Program-made: the position numbers and the translations under genes | In this document: piece after piece, positions 21,651-27,715 of the stretch | Layout: every line of letters begins with the position of its first letter | Position numbering within the stretch: the first letter of the stretch is position 1 | Assembly (NCBI GenBank): GCA_964607015.1 | Contig: CAZSHN010000009.1 | Coordinates: 1 to 29,959 of the forward strand | Length of the DNA stretch: 29,959 nucleotides | Origin: CAYUNN01 sp964607015 | GTDB taxonomy: Bacteria; Patescibacteriota; Minisyncoccia; Minisyncoccales; JAGGXC01 | Direction of reading: 5' to 3' | The notes under the pieces: model-generated | Told to the model about the DNA's origin: nothing | Seen by the model: the letters and a program-made list of their open reading frames with translations, nothing else | Database searches by the model: none

Positions 21651-22124
21651 TTAACTTTTAGAAAATATTTTGTTTTTAATTTTGTCCCAGAGACTAACTC
21701 TGTCTAATATCAAAATACCATCAAGATGATCTATTTCGTGCTGGATGCAACGAGAAAGAAGTCCGTCTGCATTTAATTCAAACTTTTCGCCTCTTTCATT
21801 TAGAGCCTCTACAGTAATTTTTTCTGCTCTTCTTATTTCTAACAAAACTCCAGGAAGAGACAAGCAGCCTTCTTCTGAAGGAATGCTTTTCTCTTTTTTT
21901 ATAATTTTAGGATTTATAAAAACTCTTCTTCCATCTCCTGTGTCTACAACAGAAATTCTCTTTAAAACACCAACCTGAACGCCAGACAAGCCAACTCCTT
22001 CATTGGCATACATAGTTTCAAACATATCTTCAATAAGATCTCTGATCTCATCATTTACCTCTTTTATCTCTTCACTTTTTTCCCTTAAAATAGGATCGGG
22101 ATATTCCCTGATTTCTAATTTCAT
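21651..22124 (-). CDS. def: Peptide deformylase
   Basis: Removes the N-formyl group from nascent proteins, using a metal held by one Cys and two His. The three family motifs are GVGLSGVQ (43-50), EGCLSLPG (85-92, ligand C87) and QHEIDHLDG (128-136, H129, E130, H133). Motif I has Ser-Gly where most deformylases have Ala-Ala (GxGLAAxQ). Length 157 aa. A promoter lies 8 nt upstream of the ATG, so it probably begins a new transcription unit that continues into the thioredoxin-DsbD-like gene. Confidence 0.95.
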   Translation of the reverse strand: MKLEIREYPDPILREKSEEIKEVNDEIRDLIEDMFETMYANEGVGLSGVQVGVLKRISVVDTGDGRRVFINPKIIKKEKSIPSEEGCLSLPGVLLEIRRAEKITVEALNERGEKFELNADGLLSRCIQHEIDHLDGILILDRVSLWDKIKNKIFSKS

Positions 22125-22132
22125 ATATTTAC

Positions 22133-22161
22133 ATTCTATCTTCTTGTTCTATAAAAATCAA
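22133..22161 (-). promoter_or_regulatory. def promoter
   Basis: Minus-strand TTGATT (-35, 22156-22161), 17-bp spacer, TAGAAT (-10, 22133-22138), then 8 nt to the ATG. It predicts a 0-2-nt leader. Confidence 0.65.
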
Positions 22162-22167
22162 TTAAAA

Positions 22168-23424
22168 TTATTTATTTTCTAATGCTTTCGCAACTCTGAC
22201 AACAGCTAAAAGATAAGCTGCATCTTTCAGGCAAGTATTTTTTTCTTTTGAAAGTTCCCAAACCTTAGCAAAAGAATCACTTAACTTACAAGAAAGCTTA
22301 TCAAAAACATCTTCTTTTTGCCAAGGATTTTCTTCTGCTGCCTGGAGCCATTCAAAATAAGAAGCAATTACTCCTCCTGAATTAGCTAGAATATCAGGAA
22401 CGATAATCTTTCCTTCTTTTTCTAAAATCTCTTCTGCCTCAGGGGTAATAGGATTATTAGCCATTTCAATAATATATTTAGCTTTAATCCTTGATGCGTT
22501 GTCTTCTGTTATTACATCTTCTACAGCGGCCGGAACTAAAACATCAACATCCATTTCTAATAATTCTTTATTGCTAATTTCTTTTCCAAAAGTTATATCA
22601 CAAACGGACCCTTTACAATAACAACCGGAAATTTTCCCTTTTGCTTCTTTGCATTTTAAAGTCTGCTCAGGATTTAATCCTTCTTTCACCCAAATTCCTC
22701 CTTCTGCTTCTGAAACAGCAACAATCTTATAATCTTTTTTATGAGCAAAGTGAGCAAAATTATATCCTACATTCCCAAATCCTTGAATGGCTATTGTTGT
22801 CTCAGAAGGAGAAAGTCCAACCATTTCTTTTAACTTCTCCAGCGCTACCACTCCTCCAAATCCAGTCGCTTCTTTTCTTCCAGCTAAACCGCCTAATTCT
22901 TTAGGCTTGCCAGTAAAGACACCTGGATTATTCTCTCCTGATATCTTTGAATATTCATCAATCATCCATCCCATAATTTGAGGATTAGTATTAACATCAG
23001 GAGCAGGAATATCTTTGTCGTAGCCAATATTAGGAAAAACTCCTTTTACGTAACCTCTGGAAAGTTTTTCTAATTCAGATTCAGTTAACTGAAAAGGATT
23101 AACTTTCACTCCTCCTTTTCCTCCACCAAAAGGTAAGTCAACTAAAGAACATTTCCAGGTCATTAGCATTGATAACGCTTTTACCTCGTCCTCGGAAACG
23201 TCTTGATGAAATCTTAGTCCTCCCTTGTAAGGACCAAGAATATTATTATGTTGAGAGCGAAAACCTTTAAAGATTTTTGTCTCTCCGTTATCCATTTCAA
23301 CAGGAATATCAAACTTAATTACCTTTTGAGGATCTTTTAATTCTTCTATTATTTCTTCTTTTAAACCCAGAACCTTTGCTATCCTAATAAATTGTTTTTG
23401 TGTTTCAGAAAAAAAATCACCCAT
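22168..23424 (-). CDS. Glutamate dehydrogenase (Glu/Leu/Phe/Val dehydrogenase family)
   Basis: Interconverts glutamate and 2-oxoglutarate plus ammonia. GPYKGGLRFHQDV (64-76), the catalytic Lys region DLPFGGGKGGVKVNP (96-110, K103), PAPDVNT (140-146) and the Rossmann loop GFGNVG (215-220) are clear. Length 418 aa fits the hexameric family. Between strands of the nucleotide-binding domain there is a Cys cluster, C258, C268, C270 and C275 (CKEAKGKISGCYCKGSVC), not usual for this family and perhaps metal-binding or redox-active. It lies 27 nt after the MinD/ferredoxin ATPase gene and may be the last gene of that operon. Coenzyme preference is uncertain. Confidence 0.93.
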   Translation of the reverse strand: MGDFFSETQKQFIRIAKVLGLKEEIIEELKDPQKVIKFDIPVEMDNGETKIFKGFRSQHNNILGPYKGGLRFHQDVSEDEVKALSMLMTWKCSLVDLPFGGGKGGVKVNPFQLTESELEKLSRGYVKGVFPNIGYDKDIPAPDVNTNPQIMGWMIDEYSKISGENNPGVFTGKPKELGGLAGRKEATGFGGVVALEKLKEMVGLSPSETTIAIQGFGNVGYNFAHFAHKKDYKIVAVSEAEGGIWVKEGLNPEQTLKCKEAKGKISGCYCKGSVCDITFGKEISNKELLEMDVDVLVPAAVEDVITEDNASRIKAKYIIEMANNPITPEAEEILEKEGKIIVPDILANSGGVIASYFEWLQAAEENPWQKEDVFDKLSCKLSDSFAKVWELSKEKNTCLKDAAYLLAVVRVAKALENK

Positions 23425-23451
23425 ATTTTTGTATGAATATCGTTAATATTA

Positions 23452-24288
23452 TTAATCTAAATTAATATCTAAAAGTTTCCCTTTTGAATAGGCGTCACTT
23501 ATTTTTTTTGAATATAGAATCTCTTTTTCAATTTTCAAATCATATTTCTCAAGAACTTCTTTCAAATTATTTACATCTCCCATATTAGACTGATTAAGAA
23601 TAACCTTAGTTGGTATTTTTATTTTCTTGCATAAATCAAGAATCAAATCTAAATCAAAAGAACCCATTGGAGTTGGTTCTGTAACAGCATAAGCTAAATC
23701 ACAGCCAATAAGAGCTGAAATAACAGGACAATGAGTACCAGCTGCTGTATCAAGCAAAACAACATCTGCTTCTTTCTCTTTTGCAAAATCCAATGCAAAT
23801 TTTTTAAGATCGGTGACTATTGGACCGGTCTCTTCTAACCCTGCTTTCGCTTCTCCTGTAATTAGCCAGAAGTTATCTTTAACCTCATTAACAAATATCT
23901 TCCCTGCTTCTTCTTTCTTCGGATTAATCGCACCATAAGGACAAACAGCCCAGCAGGCTCCACAACCAGAACATAAATCATGAATGAATTTAGGATATTC
24001 TCCAGGAGCTTGAAAAATAGCATTGTCTCTACATGTTTTCACGCACAGACCACATTTCTTACATTTGCTTTTATCTAATTCAGGGAATTCAATATATACT
24101 ATCTTTTTATGATCTTTTAATTTTTCTCCAACCAAAAGATAATCGTCGGGACATTCAATATCACAATCAACTAAAACAACTTTCTTTCCTTCGTTAACTA
24201 AATCATTCGCCATCAAAAGAGCAACGGTACTTTTTCCAGTACCACCTTTACCTCCGGTAATTGCTATCTCTTTAAATTTTTTATCCAT
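23452..24288 (-). CDS. MinD/Mrp-superfamily ATPase with inserted 2[4Fe-4S] ferredoxin domain (copy 2)
   Basis: Paralogue of the protein at 12056-12919. Walker A GKGGTGKS (13-20), VLVDCDIECPD (38-48), ferredoxin cysteines C76/C79/C82/C86 and C106/C109/C112/C116, and VVLLDTAAGTHCPVISA in the ATPase half. It is encoded 2 nt after the CDF-NifX fusion and downstream of NifX and a zinc ribbon. That gene set recalls the Orange Protein operon, in which two such ATPases accompany a NifX-family protein that holds a Mo-Cu-S cluster. A role in loading or moving a metal-sulfur cluster is inferred from the neighbourhood. Confidence 0.9.
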   Translation of the reverse strand: MDKKFKEIAITGGKGGTGKSTVALLMANDLVNEGKKVVLVDCDIECPDDYLLVGEKLKDHKKIVYIEFPELDKSKCKKCGLCVKTCRDNAIFQAPGEYPKFIHDLCSGCGACWAVCPYGAINPKKEEAGKIFVNEVKDNFWLITGEAKAGLEETGPIVTDLKKFALDFAKEKEADVVLLDTAAGTHCPVISALIGCDLAYAVTEPTPMGSFDLDLILDLCKKIKIPTKVILNQSNMGDVNNLKEVLEKYDLKIEKEILYSKKISDAYSKGKLLDINLD

Positions 24289-24290
24289 GA

Positions 24291-25529
24291 TTAAACCTTT
24301 TCCTTCGTAGGTTCTTTTAATAATTCAAGCTTATTATCAAATAATAAGTTAATATTATTTTTAACTGTTCCGTCTTTTGCCAAATAAACATCAACTATAT
24401 TATCTCTTAATGTATGAATAGAAATAGGACCCATCTCTTTTGTAATAATTGAATCAATCTTTTCCTTGATCACGAAAAGAGAAGCTTTAAGACCTGCTCT
24501 TATTTTTTCTTCCTTATAAGGATTTTCTTTGATATAGAAATCTTTAATTTCTCTTTTGTCAGTTTCTAGAAAAATGAAATTATCCGCACGACCAAAATGA
24601 TCAGCAACCTCAGTATTTAAATCTTTTCCTTGTCTTATTGGGACACAAATTTTCTTTTTTCCCGTTTCAAAAGGTTCTAAAGAAACAACGAAAGAATCTA
24701 CTATTCCAATTTTATTTTTAATATCTTTCTCGATTTTAGTTGAAATCTCGTAAGCTCTTTTAACGTCAATGCTTTTTCCAATCTTTGCTTTTACTTCTCC
24801 AAAGACAAATGGACCTGATTTTCTCAAACGAAGATTCTCAAATTCTCTTAAACCAGAAACTTTATTTAAGATATCCTCTACTTTCTTTTCTATATCTTTA
24901 CTCGGAGAAACGTCCATTAAAGCAAAGATAGAATCTCTAGCGGCCTCAATTCCTACTTGAAAGATAAAGAGTGAAAGAATAATTCCCATTACTCCTTCCA
25001 AATAACCAATCCCCGCTACTTTAGATACTAAACCAACAAGCACTATTGAAGAAGATAAAATATGAAGTCTTGATTCTTTTCCATCAGCTACTAAACTTTG
25101 GGAATTTATTTTCTTTCCGACTTTCATTTCATAAGTTCCAACAATAAACATTACTATGGCATCAAGAATAGCAACGCTAATCGCTATTAAGGGAACACCC
25201 AGCTCGTAATCAACAAATATTTTTTGATAACTCTCCTTAACAATACTATAACCAGCAAAAAGAATAAGAAGGGAAATCAAGAATGCAGTAATATTCTCTG
25301 CTTTATAAAATCCATAAGGAAACTTTTCGCTTGGTTTTCTTTGGGCGATCTTCAAGCCAAACCAAGCAGCAAAAGTAGAAAAAGAATCTGCTGCACTATG
25401 AATAGCATCTGCTAACAAAACAACACTACCAGAAGCTAAACCAACAACTGCTTTTGCAACCGCAAAGAAAACTGTAGCCAACGCAGCCTTCATTGTTGCT
25501 TTTTTCCCTTGAGTAAATATGTCTTGCAT
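24291..25529 (-). CDS. Cation diffusion facilitator fused to a NifX-like dinitrogenase iron-molybdenum cofactor domain
   Basis: Residues 1-205 form the six-helix CDF transporter: SGSVVLLADAIHSAADS (33-49) with the TM2 site H44-x3-D48, and FPYGFYKAEN (70-79). The TM5 site, normally HxxxD, reads E152-x3-H156 here. Residues 207-290 match the cytoplasmic CDF dimerisation domain. Residues 291-400 are a NifX/NifB-C-like domain (KKICVPI, VADHFGRADNFIFLE, 308-322). The fusion suggests that transport of a metal is linked to binding of a cluster or metal by the NifX part. It lies 12 nt after nifX-like and 2 nt before the ATPase gene. Substrate unknown; iron, zinc, nickel or cobalt are all possible. Confidence 0.88.
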   Translation of the reverse strand: MQDIFTQGKKATMKAALATVFFAVAKAVVGLASGSVVLLADAIHSAADSFSTFAAWFGLKIAQRKPSEKFPYGFYKAENITAFLISLLILFAGYSIVKESYQKIFVDYELGVPLIAISVAILDAIVMFIVGTYEMKVGKKINSQSLVADGKESRLHILSSSIVLVGLVSKVAGIGYLEGVMGIILSLFIFQVGIEAARDSIFALMDVSPSKDIEKKVEDILNKVSGLREFENLRLRKSGPFVFGEVKAKIGKSIDVKRAYEISTKIEKDIKNKIGIVDSFVVSLEPFETGKKKICVPIRQGKDLNTEVADHFGRADNFIFLETDKREIKDFYIKENPYKEEKIRAGLKASLFVIKEKIDSIITKEMGPISIHTLRDNIVDVYLAKDGTVKNNINLLFDNKLELLKEPTKEKV

Positions 25530-25541
25530 CTTAATTATATA

Positions 25542-25955
25542 TTATCTTCCTCTAAATCTTCCTCTTCTTTCTCCAGGAGGAAAAGGTCCTGCTTGAGCAG
25601 GAGTCTCTACTTCTTCTAATTTCCCTTTTTTGTATTCCTCTAAAGCTTTGTCAGCTGTAATCCCGTAATCAACTTGAAAAATCTTAATACCAGCTGAGTC
25701 AAGAACAGAATAAGCACTAGGACCAATGTTTCCGGATATCACCACCTTTACTCCGGAGTCAGCTAAATCCTGAGCAGCAGCAATTCCTGCTCCTCTTCTA
25801 GCTTGTTGACCTTGATTAGAGATTACATCAAGTAGCTTTCCTTCTTCGTCTACTATAAGGAAATAAGAGCATCTGCCAAAACGAGAATCTACCAATGAAT
25901 TCAAATCAGAACTCACGGCAGTAATACCGATTTTTTCTTCTTTTTTGTTTTTCAT
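25542..25955 (-). CDS. NifX/dinitrogenase iron-molybdenum cofactor family protein
   Basis: A 137-aa protein of the family that includes NifX, NafY and Orange Protein. SRFGRCSYFLIVD (24-36) is the family signature, followed by GAGIAAAQDLADSGVKVVISG (56-76) and GNIGPSAYSVL (75-85). The tail is glycine/arginine-rich (GERRGRFRGR). No nitrogenase genes are in the window, so a nitrogen-fixation role is unlikely; binding of an Fe, Mo or Cu-sulfur cluster is more likely. I start at the ATG at 25955. A TTG at 25964 would overlap the upstream gene by 4 nt and is also possible. Confidence 0.9.
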   Translation of the reverse strand: MKNKKEEKIGITAVSSDLNSLVDSRFGRCSYFLIVDEEGKLLDVISNQGQQARRGAGIAAAQDLADSGVKVVISGNIGPSAYSVLDSAGIKIFQVDYGITADKALEEYKKGKLEEVETPAQAGPFPPGERRGRFRGR

Positions 25956-25960
25956 AAAAA

Positions 25961-26158
25961 TCAAGCTCTAGTCATTTTCTGTCCACATTCAGGACAAGTT
26001 TCAGCATAGCAAGGGATTCCCCTCCTATGAGGAAACCTTTTCCCGCAATTAGGACAAACACAATCACCTTCTGGACCCAAGCCATAACCGCCTGGTTGTC
26101 TGCCTCTTCCTCTACCCCTTCTTGGTCTTTGAGGTTGTTGAGAAGGTTTTTTAAACAT
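25961..26158 (-). CDS. Small zinc-ribbon-like protein with Arg-Gly-rich N-terminus
   Basis: A 65-aa protein with an RPRRGRGRGRQPGG segment (11-24) and six cysteines: C33, C35, C38, C50, C55 and C58 (DCVCPNCG, IPCYAETCPECG). The pattern CPxCG-x-x-x-PHxRGxPCY is one I associate with small proteins next to NifX-family genes in archaea and anaerobic bacteria. It could bind zinc or an Fe-S cluster and perhaps nucleic acid through the RG segment. It is the first gene of the NifX/CDF/MinD operon, 20-25 nt behind a near-consensus promoter. Confidence 0.78.
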   Translation of the reverse strand: MFKKPSQQPQRPRRGRGRGRQPGGYGLGPEGDCVCPNCGKRFPHRRGIPCYAETCPECGQKMTRA

Positions 26159-26184
26159 AAATTAGATAAGTTATTTTCCCCTTC

Positions 26185-26213
26185 ATTATATTCCTCTAAT
26201 AAAAGGGAGTCAA
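26185..26213 (-). promoter_or_regulatory. Promoter of the zinc ribbon-NifX-CDF-MinD-gdh operon
   Basis: Minus-strand TTGACT (-35, 26208-26213), 17-bp spacer, TATAAT (-10, 26185-26190). This is the closest match to the sigma-70 consensus in the window. The ATG is 26 nt after the -10, and no SD is adjacent to it. Confidence 0.82.
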
Positions 26214-26223
26214 ACAAAAGAAA

Positions 26224-26913
26224 CTAGTCCAATATTTCCTTAAGCATCTTGGTTAAATATCTTTTAAAATCAAGCTGTTCTTTTATCCTGTTTTCAGTTT
26301 CCAGACTAATAACATCTCCAAAAACAAATTTAGGCAAAGTTTTTAAATAATCAAAATCTTTCAATCTTTCAACGGTGTGCATATCAATATTTCTTCTAGA
26401 AGAATAACCATTTAAATGATTACATTTAAAATAGCGATCTGTTTTTCTTCTTTTAAAAATATATTCAAATTCTCTAGACCATTTTGTTATCTCAACTTTA
26501 AAATGAGAAAGGTCTACACAGAAACCACCGATCCGATCAACCTTGACCGACTGAGAAACAAAGTTGTCAGTATTCATTTCTAAAAATAGATACTTGTAAT
26601 ATCCTCTCCATTTTTCTAGATATTTAAAACTGTCCTCGTGAATAGTGAAATATTTAGAATTAAAATTATCAAAAAGAAAAGACAACTCCTCTTTTGTCAT
26701 ATCGTTTCTAATATGAACTAGAGGAATATTTTTAACTCCGCTTTTTGGCAAAGCTTCATATATTTTCTCTCTTTCTTTTTTCTCAAATCTTTCTAAAAAT
26801 AATCCTATTTCCTTTATTCTATATTTCTTCACTTCTTTTATCTTCTCTTTCCAGTCCTTTTCTTTCTCTCCGGTAACGCTTACAAGTATTTTTCTTTGTT
26901 TTTTAGTTGCCAT
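26224..26913 (-). CDS. Probable TIM-barrel protein, distantly like sugar phosphate isomerase/epimerases
   Basis: Function not recognised. The 229-aa sequence has regularly spaced strand-helix units: KILVSVTG, KEIGLFLERF, NIPLVHIRNDM, YFTIHED, YLFLEMN, GGFCVDLSHF (129-138), CNHLNGY (164-170) and KFVFGDVISLETENR (196-210). This is the layout of xylose isomerase-like TIM barrels, with acidic and His residues at strand ends (H67, H92, D134, H137, H166) that could bind a metal. It has no signal peptide. It diverges from the small gene at 26988 and has a -10 only 6 nt before its ATG. It may be monocistronic, because the next operon has a strong promoter of its own. Confidence 0.6.
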   Translation of the reverse strand: MATKKQRKILVSVTGEKEKDWKEKIKEVKKYRIKEIGLFLERFEKKEREKIYEALPKSGVKNIPLVHIRNDMTKEELSFLFDNFNSKYFTIHEDSFKYLEKWRGYYKYLFLEMNTDNFVSQSVKVDRIGGFCVDLSHFKVEITKWSREFEYIFKRRKTDRYFKCNHLNGYSSRRNIDMHTVERLKDFDYLKTLPKFVFGDVISLETENRIKEQLDFKRYLTKMLKEILD

Positions 26914-26919
26914 ATATTC

Positions 26920-26928
26920 ATTTTACCA
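26920..26928 (-). promoter_or_regulatory. Extended -10 of the TIM-barrel gene
   Basis: Minus-strand TGG followed by TAAAAT (26920-26925), 6 nt before the ATG; the -35 is poor. Predicts a leaderless mRNA. Confidence 0.5.
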
Positions 26929-26952
26929 GAAAAAACCAATTTAACTAAGAAA

Positions 26953-26980
26953 TAGACATTAAAACAAATAATGATATAAT
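26953..26980 (+). promoter_or_regulatory. Promoter of the 97-aa gene
   Basis: TAGACA (-35, 26953-26958), 16-bp spacer ending in TGA, and perfect TATAAT (26975-26980). A GTG lies 7 nt after the -10 and an in-frame ATG 16 nt after it. Confidence 0.72.
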
Positions 26981-26987
26981 ACAAAAA

Positions 26988-27281
26988 GTGATAAATATGG
27001 AATGCGCCTTAGGTTGTTTAAAACCCGGAGAGAAGTATAGTGGAGTGATAGTAAGAGAACCAAATGGTCACCGGTTCATAACTGTTTTTACTAATAAGCC
27101 AGAACACGTAGAAAAAATTAAAAAAAGATTAAACATGGTCAAAGAAAAAGGAAGAGATGTAAATATTGTAGAAACAGTGTTAAGCGAAAAAAAAGAAGAG
27201 ATTTTAGAAAAAATCCAAAACTTAAACAAAAAAGGAGGCTTTACAGGCGTCAATATCATTCCAGATGATCCTTCTTATTAA
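26988..27281 (+). CDS. Hypothetical protein, 97 aa, with N-terminal CxxxC
   Basis: I do not recognise this small soluble protein. It begins MINMECALGCLKPGEKYSG, with two cysteines four apart (C6 and C10), a short beta-rich part (SGVIVREPNGHRFITVFT), an amphipathic lysine-rich helical middle (36-80) and a C-terminal GVNIIPDD. The GTG at 26988 is kept as start because it lies 7 nt from the -10, the same spacing seen at other predicted leaderless genes. The ATG at 26997 (94 aa) is the alternative. It has its own promoter and terminator and precedes the hydrogenase maturation protease, so a link with that system is possible but unproven. Confidence 0.62.
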   Translation: MINMECALGCLKPGEKYSGVIVREPNGHRFITVFTNKPEHVEKIKKRLNMVKEKGRDVNIVETVLSEKKEEILEKIQNLNKKGGFTGVNIIPDDPSY

Positions 27282-27310
27282 AAGCGTTGAAAAAATCAGC
27301 GCTTCTTTTT
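27282..27310 (+). terminator. Intrinsic terminator between the 97-aa gene and the protease gene
   Basis: AAGCGTTGA (27282-27290), loop AAAAA, TCAGCGCTT (27296-27304) with one wobble pair, then CTTTTT (27305-27310). It ends exactly where the ATG of the next gene (27311) begins. Confidence 0.8.
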
Positions 27311-27715
27311 ATGAAAGAAAAAATAAAAACATACATATTCGGAAACCCTCTTCTATCTTTTGACAGCATCCCAATCAAATTAATACCAGAGCTAAAGAAT
27401 AGGTTTCCTCAAATAGATTTCATCCAAAAAGATCCGAATGAAAATCTAAAACCAGATAACAAAGAGTTGGTTATTATTGATACAGTAATGGGAATAAAAG
27501 AAGTAAAAGAATTTAAAGACATAGAAAAGATAGAAACAGAAAATATATATTCCCCTCATGATTTTGACCTAGCTTTTAATATAAAACTTCTTCAGAAAAT
27601 AGGAGAATTAGAAAAAGTAACTATCTTTGGAGTTCCACCAAAAATAAAAAAACAGGAAGCTTTTAATCAGCTTTCCTGTTTAATTGAAAACTATTTAAAT
27701 TCTAGATCCAGTTAA
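27311..27715 (+). CDS. Putative [NiFe] hydrogenase maturation protease (HyaD/HybD/HycI-like)
   Basis: Expected to remove the C-terminal peptide of the hydrogenase large subunit after nickel insertion. It shows FGNPLLSFDSIP (10-21, D18 at the position of the first nickel ligand of HybD), LVIIDTVMG (53-61, D57) and SPHDFDLAF (81-89, H83), the three ligand regions of the family. Length 134 aa, somewhat shorter than HybD (about 160). I start at 27311, just after a terminator; the frame is open from 27287, but that would put the hairpin inside the gene. It converges on the large-subunit gene and overlaps its 3' end by 14 nt. Divergence from known proteases is considerable. Confidence 0.78.
   Translation: MKEKIKTYIFGNPLLSFDSIPIKLIPELKNRFPQIDFIQKDPNENLKPDNKELVIIDTVMGIKEVKEFKDIEKIETENIYSPHDFDLAFNIKLLQKIGELEKVTIFGVPPKIKKQEAFNQLSCLIENYLNSRSS
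27641..27680 (-). terminator. Hydrogenase operon terminator embedded in the protease gene
   Basis: Minus-strand AACAGGAAAGC (27680-27670), 9-nt loop, GCTTCCTGTT (27660-27651), one bulged base, then TTTTTATTTT (27650-27641). It lies about 22 nt past the large-subunit stop and entirely within the convergent coding sequence. Confidence 0.75.

Noticed and set aside
25542..25955. Nitrogen fixation gene set because of the NifX family match
   Set aside because: No nifHDK, nifB or nifEN is present; NifX-type domains are common in other metal-cluster proteins.
27287..27310. Earlier start of the protease frame
   Set aside because: The extra codons fall within a terminator hairpin and U-tract; the ATG at 27311 follows directly and the family motif GNP is then at residues 11-13.
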